A DNA stretch of 64,000 nucleotides. It comes from Kushneria avicenniae. GTDB taxonomy: Bacteria; Pseudomonadota; Gammaproteobacteria; Pseudomonadales; Halomonadaceae. Under the pieces are notes generated by a model. The model saw only the letters and a list, made by a program, of their open reading frames with translations. It was not told the origin of the DNA and ran no database searches. Below are positions 9,020 through 18,039 of the stretch, piece by piece; within the stretch, counting starts at the first letter, position 1; the number at the start of each line of letters is the position of its first letter. Made by a program: the position numbers and the translations under genes. The stretch lies in NCBI RefSeq assembly GCF_900112585.1, contig NZ_FOLY01000004.1, positions 186,001 to 250,000 of the forward strand, given 5' to 3'.

Positions 9020-9112
9020 CAGACATCCTTGAAGACGAGAAACAAGCTTGACCAGGGCGCTATGGCACGCCTGGCGCGGCCCGAAATACGGCCGCTCTGC
9101 TTCGGGCGGGGA

Positions 9113-9877
9113 TTATGCCATTAACGTGCGGGCAAAAAAGTGCAGTAACCGGCCGTGCCAGTCATTTTCGGCCTCATCATTCAGGATATGCCCTTCGCCT
9201 TCCAGATAAACCACTTCGGGCGTGCGTCCGTATTGTTTGAGACGCGCTTCAAGACGGCGCGTCATATTGACCGACCACAGGGTATCCGCCGTGCCGTGGC
9301 TTAAAAACAGCGGCCCGTCATAGCGCTCGATCCCGATCGGCGTGGTCGGCAGAAGTCCTTCGCTACTGCCTCGCCATGACCAGGCGCGCTGCGCGCCATC
9401 CCACGCCTGCCAGCCCGGATCGCCACTGTCCCGGAAAACACGACCGTCAAACCCGCCGCAGATGACGTCCGGCGGCGCGTGCGCCGCAACACATTCGGGA
9501 AGGCCTTCCATCCCTTCCTGTGCCATCAGGGCAGTCACCAGTAGCGCATGCTCCGCGCCTCGCGAGGCGCCATGAAGTCCCAAGTTCGGTCCGCTAAAGG
9601 CAAAATGTCGAAGCGCGCGCAGGGCCTCAATGGTGCGATCAAGCGGCACCTCAATGATCTGGCCGGCATTCCACGCATTGCCGCCAACGGAGTAGCCCAG
9701 TGGAAAGGCCAGAAAACCATGGGCCGCCAGCATCACGGCATGGCGATGACTCCAGCCCGACCAGGCCCCTTCGGAACCGTGCAGAATCATGACAGCAGGA
9801 AACGGTCCTTCGCCGGCCGGTCCATAAGTGGTGCCCCAGCCAGGCAAGGGGCGGCGAACAATGGCAGGCTGCATCAT
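9113..9877 (-). CDS. Alpha/beta hydrolase (dienelactone hydrolase-like)
   Basis: 254-residue serine hydrolase. Visible features are an HGSEG oxyanion region near residue 35, the nucleophile elbow GASRGAE (Ser105), an acid residue in the GTADTLW segment and the catalytic histidine in GEGHIL. The fold and elbow resemble dienelactone hydrolases and the BAAT C-terminal hydrolase group. There is no signal peptide, so it is cytoplasmic. ATG at 9877 has a GGAGAG ribosome site; a GTG at 9889 is possible but would overlap that site. The substrate is unknown. Confidence 0.75.
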   Translation of the reverse strand: MMQPAIVRRPLPGWGTTYGPAGEGPFPAVMILHGSEGAWSGWSHRHAVMLAAHGFLAFPLGYSVGGNAWNAGQIIEVPLDRTIEALRALRHFAFSGPNLGLHGASRGAEHALLVTALMAQEGMEGLPECVAAHAPPDVICGGFDGRVFRDSGDPGWQAWDGAQRAWSWRGSSEGLLPTTPIGIERYDGPLFLSHGTADTLWSVNMTRRLEARLKQYGRTPEVVYLEGEGHILNDEAENDWHGRLLHFFARTLMA

Positions 9878-9963
9878 CGAACTCTCCACACTGGTAAATC
9901 ATCGCTGAGCCAGTTGGCAGGCCAGCGCGACCATCACCTGGCCGAGCCTGGCAAAAAAGCGGA

Positions 9964-11358
9964 CTAGAGACGCCCGGCCAGCCGTTCACCAAGAAGCCGA
10001 CCGTTTTCCAGACAGTCTCCGACCGCGATGCCGTCGCGCCAGTTGCCTGCCAGCGACAGTCCGTTGTGATATTCAAGCGCGCGATCCAGACGGGCAATGC
10101 GCGCCTGATGGCCCAGCTCATACTGGGGGATGGCCTGCGGCCAGCGGTTGACCTGCTGCCAGACCGGATCGCCGCGAATGCCGAGCAGATCACGCAGGTC
10201 GTAGAGCACCTGCTGAACCTGCTCGGCGTCACTGCCTTCAGCGGCCTCGGGCTGACGCCGGCCGCCGATGAAGGCGTTGATCAGGCAGTGTCCCGCGGGC
10301 GCCCGGCCTTCGAAAATGGTCGAGGAGAAAAGCGCGCCCAGCGTCCGGCGCCTTTCAACGCTCGGTATCAGCACGCCAAAGCCGTCCAGGGCGTGCGTGA
10401 TGTCCTCGCGTCGAAAGCCCAAAGCGACGGCGTTGACCGACGGGTAGGCGATTTCAGCCAGCGGCGCGGTCAGCGCTTCATCCAGCCCCATTAGCAGTTT
10501 GATCGCCACCGGCGCCGATACCGCCAGCACCAGCTCGCGCGCGCGAAAGACACGCCCGGTGCTGTCAGTGATCTGCCAGCCCTGTTCGCCTTTCTCGATA
10601 GCAGCAACCTCACACTGGCACTGAATCTCGCCGCCATTCGCCGTGATCTCCTCGCCAAGCCGCTCGGCCAGCCGCCCAAGGCCCGAAGGGAAGCTCACCA
10701 GCCTGCCGCGCCACTCGGCCGGCATCTCGGGCGTTGCCCGACGCGACTGCCAGAGCTTCGTCAGGCCACCACGGATCAGCGAACCGTATTCTCGCTCGAT
10801 GGCGACCAGCCGCGGCATGGCGGCCTGCGCCGAGAGCCGGTGCGGGTCGCCGGCATACACGCCCGACACAAAGGGGTCGACCATGCGCTCCAGCACCCGC
10901 CGACCGAGACGGCGCTCGACAAAGCCGGCCAGACTCTCCTCCTCGGCCCGGCTCTTTTTGACGAAGGGCTCGCGAATGATCTGCGACCAGCCTTCACGCC
11001 CGATCAACGGATTGTTCAGCGCGCGCAGCGGATGGGTTGGCAGTGCCACAGGGTGGCCATCCATCGCCACGAAACGCTTTTTGGCCGTCGGATTGGCCGA
11101 CTGCGCCTCGTCCAGCAGATTCATCTCTTCGAGCAGACGATAAAGCGGCGGCTTCATGATCAGCGTGTTGGGGCCGATCTCGGTCTGCCACTCGCCATCG
11201 CGCCGACTGCTGATATTGCCGCCTACGCGCGCTTCACGCTCCATCAGCGCCACCCGTTTGCCGCACCGGGCCAGGGTGCGCGCGCAGGCAAGGCCCGTGG
11301 CCCCACCGCCCACCACGAGCACGTCATGGATATCGCCGTTCATACTGCCCTCATCCAT
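9964..11358 (-). CDS. hemG: Protoporphyrinogen oxidase (oxygen-dependent, HemY type)
   Basis: 464-residue FAD enzyme converting protoporphyrinogen IX to protoporphyrin IX, the penultimate step of haem synthesis. It has an N-terminal VVGGGATGLACA nucleotide fold and the PPOX blocks FVAMDGHPVALP, DPFVSGVYAGDP, GFGVLIPSVERRRTLGALFSS and SLAGNWRDGIAVGDC. ATG 11358 follows an AGGGGGGA ribosome site; an ATG at 11343 is an alternative. This is the oxygen-dependent enzyme also called HemY/PgoX, not the flavodoxin-like E. coli HemG, and it fits an aerobic organism with a bo3 oxidase. Confidence 0.9.
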   Translation of the reverse strand: MDEGSMNGDIHDVLVVGGGATGLACARTLARCGKRVALMEREARVGGNISSRRDGEWQTEIGPNTLIMKPPLYRLLEEMNLLDEAQSANPTAKKRFVAMDGHPVALPTHPLRALNNPLIGREGWSQIIREPFVKKSRAEEESLAGFVERRLGRRVLERMVDPFVSGVYAGDPHRLSAQAAMPRLVAIEREYGSLIRGGLTKLWQSRRATPEMPAEWRGRLVSFPSGLGRLAERLGEEITANGGEIQCQCEVAAIEKGEQGWQITDSTGRVFRARELVLAVSAPVAIKLLMGLDEALTAPLAEIAYPSVNAVALGFRREDITHALDGFGVLIPSVERRRTLGALFSSTIFEGRAPAGHCLINAFIGGRRQPEAAEGSDAEQVQQVLYDLRDLLGIRGDPVWQQVNRWPQAIPQYELGHQARIARLDRALEYHNGLSLAGNWRDGIAVGDCLENGRLLGERLAGRL

Positions 11359-11473
11359 CGCTTCCCCCCTGCGGGCGTTCGATTATCGTTGCCTTGCAGA
11401 CCAGCATACGCAGCGCCACGTTTGAGGACACGTGACACATCGCCGCCAGTGCTTCTGGTATGACGTTGACATC

Positions 11474-11497
11474 AAAAAGCCCGGCGCGTGGCCGGGC
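11474..11497 (-). terminator. Terminator of the yghU-like gene
   Basis: GCCCGGC/GCCGGGC stem with a five-base loop, followed on the minus strand by a run of five T. It lies just downstream of the glutathione-transferase gene. Confidence 0.8.
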
Positions 11498-11522
11498 CCT
11501 TCAACGCTCGATGCAGGCGTTA

Positions 11523-12392
11523 TCAGTCGTTTTGGCCGATTTTATCCTGCGTTCTTGTCTCGAAATCGCTGGCGTCATGGCGTTCGTGGAGCTGGGTTTC
11601 CGGCTCGCCGAAGGTGCGATTGACCATGCGACCGCGCTTCACTGCCGGGCGAGCATCGATGTCGCGCGCCCAGCGCATGACGTGCTCGTAGTCTTCCACC
11701 TGCAAAAACTGCGCTGCGTTATATAGCCGGCCCAGCGCCAGCTGACCGTACCAGGACCAGATGGCGATATCGGCAATGGTGTACTCATCGCCTGCCATAT
11801 ACGTGTTCTCGGCCAGATGGCGGTTGAGCACGTCAAGCTGACGCTTGGTTTCCATGGCGTAGCGATCAATCGGATACTCGAGCTTCACCGGCGCATAGGC
11901 ATAGAAGTGGCCGAAACCACCGCCCAGAAACGGCGCGCTGCCCATCTGCCAGAACAGCCAGTTCATGGTTTCGGTACGCGCCCCGTGTTCATCGGGCAAA
12001 AATGCCCCGAACTTTTCGGCCAGATAGAGCAGGATCGAGCCGGATTCGAACACCCGCGTGGGCGGCTCGGTGGTGTGATCGACCAGCGCCGGAATCTTGG
12101 AGTTCGGGTTGACCGCGACAAAGCCGCTGCCGAACTGATCGCCCTCGCCGATCTCCACCAGCCAGGCATCGTATTCCGCGCCGTCATGCCCCAGCGCCAG
12201 CAGCTCCTCGAGCATGATCGAGGCCTTCACGCCGTTGGGCGTGGCCAGCGAGTAAAGCTGAAACGGATGCCTGCCGACCGATAGCGCCCTGTCATGTCTG
12301 GCGCCGGCTTCGGGGCTATTGATGCTGGCAAACTTGCCACCGCTCTCTTTTGGCTCCCAGACCCGGGGCGGTGTGTATTCCTGATCACTCAT
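11523..12392 (-). CDS. yghU: Glutathione transferase-like disulfide-bond oxidoreductase (YghU family)
   Basis: 289-residue nu-class GST homologue (E. coli YghU is 288). The order is an N-terminal extension (YTPPRVWEPKESGG), a thioredoxin-like domain (FQLYSLATPNGVKASIMLEEL, NPNSKIPALVDH, ESGSILLYLAEKFG) and an alpha-helical domain (NWLFWQMGSAPFLGGGFGHF, YTIADIAIWSWYG). The conserved TPNG/KIPALVD glutathione-binding residues are kept. ATG at 12392 aligns with the family start; the open frame further upstream does not look coding. It probably handles glutathione-dependent disulfide or peroxide reduction. It is monocistronic, with its own terminator. Confidence 0.9.
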   Translation of the reverse strand: MSDQEYTPPRVWEPKESGGKFASINSPEAGARHDRALSVGRHPFQLYSLATPNGVKASIMLEELLALGHDGAEYDAWLVEIGEGDQFGSGFVAVNPNSKIPALVDHTTEPPTRVFESGSILLYLAEKFGAFLPDEHGARTETMNWLFWQMGSAPFLGGGFGHFYAYAPVKLEYPIDRYAMETKRQLDVLNRHLAENTYMAGDEYTIADIAIWSWYGQLALGRLYNAAQFLQVEDYEHVMRWARDIDARPAVKRGRMVNRTFGEPETQLHERHDASDFETRTQDKIGQND

Positions 12393-12513
12393 GAGACATG
12401 TCCCTGTTAACCTGCTTTGGGGTGCCCGGCACCCGACGTCACGAAAAAGATAGCGGGTTAATGAAGTGACAGCGACCCTGAATCTCATACTCGATGAATA
12501 CCGACCGCCAGCT

Positions 12514-13227
12514 TCAGGCAAAGCCGCCGTTGGCACGCAGTATCTGCGCGTTGATCCAGCCGCCGTCGGGGCCGGTCAGAAACGCGACCGTGGCGGCAAT
12601 CTCTTCGGGCTGGCCCAGACGTTCAAGTGGTGCCATGTCCGCAATGCGCTGCACGGTGTCGTCACTCTTGCCCTCGAAAAAAAGCTCGGTGGCGACCGGG
12701 CCGGGGGCCACGGCGTTGACCGTAATCTCGCGACCGCGCAGCTCGTTGGCAAGCACTTTGACCAGCCCCTCGACGCCGGCCTTGCTGGCGATATAGGCGC
12801 CATAGCCGGGAAAGGATTTCGCCAGCACACTCGACGACAGCGCAATGATACGACCACCCCGGGTCAGCACTTCACCGGCTCTGGCCATGACCAGCCAGCT
12901 GCCACGCAGATTGATCGCAAGCGTCTGATCGAGCACGTCCAGCTCATCACTCTTGATATGGGCCATCGTCATGATGCCGGCGTTATTGACGACCACATCG
13001 AGCCGCCCGAAGGCTTCAAGGGCCGTGGCAAACAGACGTTCGACCGCTGCGGCATCGCTGATATCGGCCTGGACGGCCAGTGCCCGCCCGCCGGCGGCTT
13101 CAATGTCGGTCACGACCGATGCCGCACGCTCGGCACTGCCGGCGTAGTTGACGACCACGGCGAAGCCATCGTCTGCCAGTTTCAGGGCGATGGCCCGGCC
13201 GATACCACGCGAGGCGCCGGTGACCAT
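12514..13227 (-). CDS. Short-chain dehydrogenase/reductase with in-frame amber after its natural start
   Basis: SDR-family NAD(P)-dependent oxidoreductase: TGASRGIG cofactor motif, NNAG, catalytic Ser (ALSSS) and YxxxK (YIASK), then PGPVATELF. As opened here it starts at ATG 13227, at the end of the first Rossmann strand. The better start is ATG 13254: it has a well-placed GGAG site and reads M-N-K-stop-V-E-R-V-A before continuing in frame into the MVTGASRG segment. The stop is TAG at 13243-13245, one C-to-T change from CAG (Gln). Without read-through or reinitiation the protein lacks half of beta-1, so the gene may be inactive or weakly expressed. Confidence 0.8.
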   Translation of the reverse strand: MVTGASRGIGRAIALKLADDGFAVVVNYAGSAERAASVVTDIEAAGGRALAVQADISDAAAVERLFATALEAFGRLDVVVNNAGIMTMAHIKSDELDVLDQTLAINLRGSWLVMARAGEVLTRGGRIIALSSSVLAKSFPGYGAYIASKAGVEGLVKVLANELRGREITVNAVAPGPVATELFFEGKSDDTVQRIADMAPLERLGQPEEIAATVAFLTGPDGGWINAQILRANGGFA

Positions 13228-13401
13228 GGCTACCCGCTCGACCTATTTGTTCATGAACGCTACTCCGTTTCGGGGTTGAACTTCCCTTGAGCGACATTGC
13301 CACATCTTCAGGGGCCACGCCCGGGACTACACTGACCATAGCCCTTTTCGTTCATCCTGCCCTGATGGGCCTTCCGGTCACCCATGTCGAGGAGAAGACG
13401 C

Positions 13402-14307
13402 ATGATCAATATCAGCGGTGCAGGGCACTATACGCTGGGCGAGTGGCCGGTGTGTCGCATGGGTTACGGCGCCATGCAGCTGGCCGGCCCCGGTGTCTTT
13501 GGCCCCCCGAAGGACCCGGCCATGGCGCGCCGCGTCCTCGAGGGCGCCATTGAGGCGGGCGTCGATCATATCGACACCTCCGATTTCTACGGCCCGCATA
13601 TCACCAATCAATTGATCCGCGAGGCGTTGCACCCTTATCCGGATCAGCTGCACATCGTGACCAAGGTCAGCGCCCGTCGCGATGAAAAAGGGGCCTGGCT
13701 GCCGGCGCTCTCCCCCGAAGAGCTGACCCGTGCGGTAGAGGACAATCTGAGACATCTGGGGCTCGAGACACTGGAGGTGGTCAATCTGCGCAGCATGATC
13801 GATCCCCACGGCCCGGCGGAAGGATCGCTTGAAGCCCCCTGGACGACGCTGCTCGAATTGAAGGAGCGGGGCCTGATTCGTCATCTGGGACTGAGCAACG
13901 TCACCGCCACTCAGGTGCGCGAGGCCCAGAAAAGTGGCGACGTTGCCTGTGTGCAGAACCAGTACAATCTGGCCCAGCGCCAGGATGACGCGCTGATTGA
14001 TGCACTGGCCGGCCAGAACATTCCCTATGTGCCCTTCTTCCCGCTTGGCGGGTTCACACCACTTCAGTCGGATGCGCTGGATGAAGTGGCCGCACGCATC
14101 GAAGCGACGCCGATGCAGGTGGCGCTGGCCTGGCTGTTGCAGCGCTCGCCCAATATCCTGCTGATCCCGGGCACCTCGACGCTTTCGCATCTTGAGGAAA
14201 ATCTCGATGCCGCCAATCTGGTACTGCCGCACTCGGAACTGGCCGTGCTGGACCGGATCTATCGGAGTGAAGAAGGCGATCGTCCCTGGACGGGCCATGG
14301 CGTCTGA
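13402..14307 (+). CDS. pdxI: Aldo/keto reductase, pyridoxal reductase PdxI (YdbC) family
   Basis: 301-residue TIM-barrel NADPH-dependent reductase. It follows E. coli YdbC/PdxI, a pyridoxal reductase of vitamin B6 salvage, along its whole length: GYGAMQLAGPGVFGPP, DHIDTSDFYGPH with catalytic Asp and Tyr, VTKV lysine, VVNLR in place of the usual catalytic-His motif, VPFFPLGGFTPLQS, and the cofactor segment LLIPGTSTLSHLEEN. ATG 13402 follows a GAGGAGAA site; an ATG at 13384 would include that site in the coding region. It is divergent from the amber-containing SDR gene. Confidence 0.86.
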   Translation: MINISGAGHYTLGEWPVCRMGYGAMQLAGPGVFGPPKDPAMARRVLEGAIEAGVDHIDTSDFYGPHITNQLIREALHPYPDQLHIVTKVSARRDEKGAWLPALSPEELTRAVEDNLRHLGLETLEVVNLRSMIDPHGPAEGSLEAPWTTLLELKERGLIRHLGLSNVTATQVREAQKSGDVACVQNQYNLAQRQDDALIDALAGQNIPYVPFFPLGGFTPLQSDALDEVAARIEATPMQVALAWLLQRSPNILLIPGTSTLSHLEENLDAANLVLPHSELAVLDRIYRSEEGDRPWTGHGV

Positions 14308-14577
14308 CACCAGTGAGCCCGGTGCCGCGCCGGGCGTTGACCAGTTATTCCATGATGCGATACCCCACAAAAGTCTCAGGGCCGTCTCGCCTGGCGGCCG
14401 GTAAAATGCTGCCCCCTTTCAAACCGAAAGCGTAACGCCCGGTCCGGTCACGGCCGGGCCATCATTCGTGTTTGGCACCCGAACATGGACCAGGGCGCAC
14501 CTCTCTCCCCGTTATCCCGGGGCACTGCGACGCCCCTTCAAGCCGAAGAACCACTGCCATTCCGGGAGCATGACCGC

Positions 14578-15891
14578 ATGACCACCGATACTGTCTCATC
14601 CGTTGCCGGTGAGGCCACAGTGCACGCGGCGCCGGCCAACACGCCGCGCCGAGTGATGATCGCAAGCCTTGCCGGCACCACCATCGAGTTTTATGACTTC
14701 TATATCTTTGCCACCGCTGCGGCGTTGGTGATCGGCCCGACCTTCTTTCCGGGCGAATCCTCACAGATGCAGGTGCTGGCCGCTTTCATGAGCTTCGGGC
14801 TGGCGTTCGTGGCCCGCCCGGTGGGCTCGTTTCTCTTTGGTCACTTCGGTGATCGTATCGGGCGCAAGTCGACACTGGTGGCCAGTCTCGTGCTGATGGG
14901 CGGCGCCACGGTGGGCATCGGGCTGTTGCCGGGCTATCAGAGCATCGGCATTGCCGCGCCGATTCTTCTGTGCGTATTTCGTCTGTGTCAGGGGCTCGGT
15001 ATCGGTGGGGAATGGGGCGGTGCGGCGCTTCTGGCTACCGAAAACGCCCCACGCGGACGACGGGCCTTTTTCGGCATGTTCCCGCAGCTGGGGCCGTCGC
15101 TGGGGTTTCTGCTGGCCAACGGTGTCTTTCTGGTGATTCTGCTGTCGATCAGCGATGAGGCCTTCATGGCGTGGGGCTGGCGCATTCCGTTTCTGCTGAG
15201 CGCCGTGCTGGTGGTCATCGGGCTCTATGTACGCACCACTCTGGTGGAGTCCGAGGTCTTCACCCGCGAGCAGCAAAAACCGCCCGGCCGGGCTCCGCTG
15301 GTCGAGCTGCTGCGCGATCATCGCGAACCGCTCTTGCAGGGGACGCTGGCCATGGTGGCCTGCTACGCCATCTTTTATATCACGACCGTCTTTACGCTCA
15401 ACTACGCCACCCAGACCCAGGGCATCGATCGTGGCACCTTTCTGGGCATGCTGTGCTTCGCCATTATTTTCATGGCCGTGGCCACGCCGCTGTCGGCGCT
15501 GGCCTGTGACCGCTTTGGTCGCAAGCCGGTCATTCTCAGCGGGCTGATCTTTACCATGCTGGTCGGGCTGATGCTGGCGCCGTTGATCAGCAGCGCCTCC
15601 ATTCCCCTGACACTGGTATTTCTGTGTCTCGGTCTGACGGCGATGGGCTGGATCTACGCACCGATGGGGGCCCTGCTGCCGGAGCTTTTGCCCACGCGAG
15701 TGCGCTACTCGGGTGCCGGCGTTGCCTATAGTCTCGCCGGTATTCTCGGCGCGTCGCTGGCCCCCTATGCCGCTCAGTGGCTGGTCGGACACGGCGGGCT
15801 GTCATGGGTAGGGTATTACATTGTCGGCATGGCGATTCTGAGTCTTCTGGCCATGCTGAGCGTGCGCGAAACCCGCGACAGTATGCTGTAG
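14578..15891 (+). CDS. MFS transporter, metabolite:H+ symporter type
   Basis: 437-residue, 12-helix transporter of the metabolite:H+ symporter branch (YhjE/ProP/ShiA-like). It has the TTIEFYDFYIFATAA first helix, the GHFGDRIGRKSTL loop 2-3 motif, RLCQGLGIGGEWGGAALLATE and DRFGRKPVILSG. ATG at 14578 was chosen for its GGGAG site nine bases upstream. Solutes of the family include organic acids and compatible solutes; the specific one cannot be told here. Not obviously in an operon. Confidence 0.87.
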   Translation: MTTDTVSSVAGEATVHAAPANTPRRVMIASLAGTTIEFYDFYIFATAAALVIGPTFFPGESSQMQVLAAFMSFGLAFVARPVGSFLFGHFGDRIGRKSTLVASLVLMGGATVGIGLLPGYQSIGIAAPILLCVFRLCQGLGIGGEWGGAALLATENAPRGRRAFFGMFPQLGPSLGFLLANGVFLVILLSISDEAFMAWGWRIPFLLSAVLVVIGLYVRTTLVESEVFTREQQKPPGRAPLVELLRDHREPLLQGTLAMVACYAIFYITTVFTLNYATQTQGIDRGTFLGMLCFAIIFMAVATPLSALACDRFGRKPVILSGLIFTMLVGLMLAPLISSASIPLTLVFLCLGLTAMGWIYAPMGALLPELLPTRVRYSGAGVAYSLAGILGASLAPYAAQWLVGHGGLSWVGYYIVGMAILSLLAMLSVRETRDSML

Positions 15892-15975
15892 GGCATTGTC
15901 TCTCGAGCGTCAGACCTGACGGGTCCCCTGCCGCCCCGACCCGGGGCCGGCAAGGGTGTACCGACAACAGAGGGG

Positions 15976-16389
15976 CTAAAGAATCAGAAGCGTCAGGACG
16001 ATATAACGCAGCGCCTTTCCAAGGGTCACCAAACCCACAAACCAGAGCAGGTTGACCCGCAGCATACCTGCGATCAGTGTCAGCGGATCCCCGATGATCG
16101 GCACCCAGGCCAGCAGCAGTGACCAGCATCCGTAGCGACGAAACTGCTGTTCGGCGCGACGCATGACATCGGGTTTCTGGCGGGCCAGCCAGCCCTGATT
16201 GGCCCAGTATCCCATGACGTAGTTCACCAGGGAGCCAAGCACATTGGCCACCGTGGCGATCAGCACCAGCGTGACAGGAGAACCGCCCTTGAGCAGCAAG
16301 GCAGCCAGCACGGCTTCTGACCCCATCGGCAGGAGCGTGGCTGACACGAGGGCCGAGACGAAAAGTCCGGTCTGACTGATATCGAACAC
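15976..16389 (-). CDS. yqaA: YqaA family membrane protein (DedA/VTT-like)
   Basis: 137-residue inner-membrane protein with about four hydrophobic segments. SATLLPMGSEAVLAALLL, NVLGSLVNYVMGYW and the re-entrant-loop-like WVPIIGDPLTLIAGMLR with LGKALRYIVL match E. coli YqaA (142 residues). GTG at 16389 was chosen because the length before SATLLP then equals the family and a GGAGG site precedes it; an ATG at 16419 would add ten residues. VTT/SNARE-associated proteins of this type have been linked to lipid scrambling or envelope homeostasis; the exact role is unknown. Confidence 0.82.
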   Translation of the reverse strand: MFDISQTGLFVSALVSATLLPMGSEAVLAALLLKGGSPVTLVLIATVANVLGSLVNYVMGYWANQGWLARQKPDVMRRAEQQFRRYGCWSLLLAWVPIIGDPLTLIAGMLRVNLLWFVGLVTLGKALRYIVLTLLIL

Positions 16390-16650
16390 CCTGCCTCCAC
16401 GAAGTGGCCTGACGGCCATGAGTCTTCAATGGGGACTGACATGGCCGCTGGCATGTCTCGCGCCAGGTATTAAACTTGTTGCCCCATGACTCCTAAAACT
16501 TTTGATGAGAAGGCAGCCCTCATTGGTGTCTATCGGGGGCCAGGAAGGCCTTCTCGGCGCACATGGCGCCTGCTGGCATAACACGACGCCCCCCTGGGCG
16601 TCACCGAGAATACGCCACTGCTCTGCTCACAGGCTGCATAAGGCGCGCCG

Positions 16651-17868
16651 ATGATCGATACGGTAAAAAAGCTCTGGTCGCCCGGCACTTCAGGCAATCC
16701 ACTCAGGATGCGACGCCAGATTGCACTATGCAATCAGGTCGGCCTGCTGGGTACTGCAGCGACGGTGCCTTACCAGCTGTTTTATTACTTCCATGACCTT
16801 GTCTTTTATCGCGGCGTATTCATCGCCAACCTGCTGTTCATGGCGGCTTATCTGCTGGTACTGCTGCTGAATCACGCGGGACGACACAACACGGCCAGCA
16901 ACGTGTTGCTGATCAACGCCTGCTGCCAACTGTTCGTCGTGACCTGCTTTATCGGCGCCGAAGCCGGCGTCAATCTGTTCTATTTCACCCTCGCCTCCAT
17001 ACTGGCATTTCTTTACCAACGTCTTCGCATCCGGGTGTATGCCACCATCATGACGTCGTTTGGCGCGCTGTATGTTGTATCGTATGTCTGGTTTACGCCC
17101 GACACCGCGCTGACACCGGTGCCCTCCCCCTGGATCGACATCATGTATGTTGTCAGCGTGTCAGGTGCGTTGACGCTATCCGGTGTTTTTCTCTACCTCT
17201 TTCGCCAGCAGATCGATGATGCAGAGGATGAGTTGACCCTGATCAATCGAGATCTGGAAACCCTCAGCAACACTGACCCGTTAACGGGACTTGCCAACCG
17301 GCGAGTGCTGGATGCCAAACTCGAACGAGAATGGTCGCGACTCCTGCGACGCCAGCAGGCGCTGTCCGTCATCATGTTCGATGTGGATCATTTCAAGCTT
17401 TTCAATGACCGCTATGGCCACGCCGGAGGGGATCGCTGCCTGCAACAGATTGCGACGGCGTCGAAAAAGGTAACCCTGAGGCCCTCCGATCTTCTGGCGC
17501 GCTATGGCGGGGAAGAATTCGCCGTTGTCCTGCCGGGCACCGATGAAGCCGGGGCCCGGCTGATGGGCGAGCGTTTACGCAGCGCTGTGGCAGACCTGAA
17601 GCTGCCCAATGAATCATTGGGTAAAAAGGCCTGTGTGACCATCAGCGTTGGCGTGTCGAGCCTCGAAAATATGGCGTTTGACGCCGATGAACATGGGGTC
17701 GTTCACCTGTTGAAATGTGCAGATGAAGCGCTCTATCAAGCGAAATCGAATGGCCGCGACCAGGTGGCCTATCAAGCGTATGACAGCACGGTCTCGGGCC
17801 GGGGCAGCCATGACAGACCCAATGGCTCTCCAGCGCTTTATGACAGTGGCAGGGTAAGGTCGCTCTGA
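16651..17868 (+). CDS. Membrane-bound diguanylate cyclase
   Basis: 405 residues. An N-terminal membrane sensor with about six helices (roughly residues 28-185) is joined by a short coiled linker to a C-terminal GGDEF domain (roughly 205-370). The active-site motif is GGEEF (286-290), preceded five residues upstream by RPSD (277-280), an intact inhibitory I-site. The enzyme should therefore make cyclic di-GMP with product feedback. There is no EAL domain. The sensor does not match MASE1 or CHASE patterns that I recognise, so its signal is unknown. Monocistronic. Confidence 0.92.
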   Translation: MIDTVKKLWSPGTSGNPLRMRRQIALCNQVGLLGTAATVPYQLFYYFHDLVFYRGVFIANLLFMAAYLLVLLLNHAGRHNTASNVLLINACCQLFVVTCFIGAEAGVNLFYFTLASILAFLYQRLRIRVYATIMTSFGALYVVSYVWFTPDTALTPVPSPWIDIMYVVSVSGALTLSGVFLYLFRQQIDDAEDELTLINRDLETLSNTDPLTGLANRRVLDAKLEREWSRLLRRQQALSVIMFDVDHFKLFNDRYGHAGGDRCLQQIATASKKVTLRPSDLLARYGGEEFAVVLPGTDEAGARLMGERLRSAVADLKLPNESLGKKACVTISVGVSSLENMAFDADEHGVVHLLKCADEALYQAKSNGRDQVAYQAYDSTVSGRGSHDRPNGSPALYDSGRVRSL

Positions 17869-18039
17869 GCGGGTTGCAGGACGGTACGGTACAGCGTGTT
17901 TCTCTGCTCTAGCCCTCGGAGCGCCTCGCCCAAAGGGGTATGGTATTTTTTCTGGCAATGACCAATTCTCGGAGATCGTTGCGCCGGCAGGCACCGACCC
18001 GCTGGCGATCATCACCGTTTATCGACCAGAGCATTTTTA

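Noticed and set aside
14308-14345. GCCCGG/CCGGGC hairpin after pdxI as an intrinsic terminator
   Set aside because: It has no T tract, so an intrinsic terminator cannot be supported.
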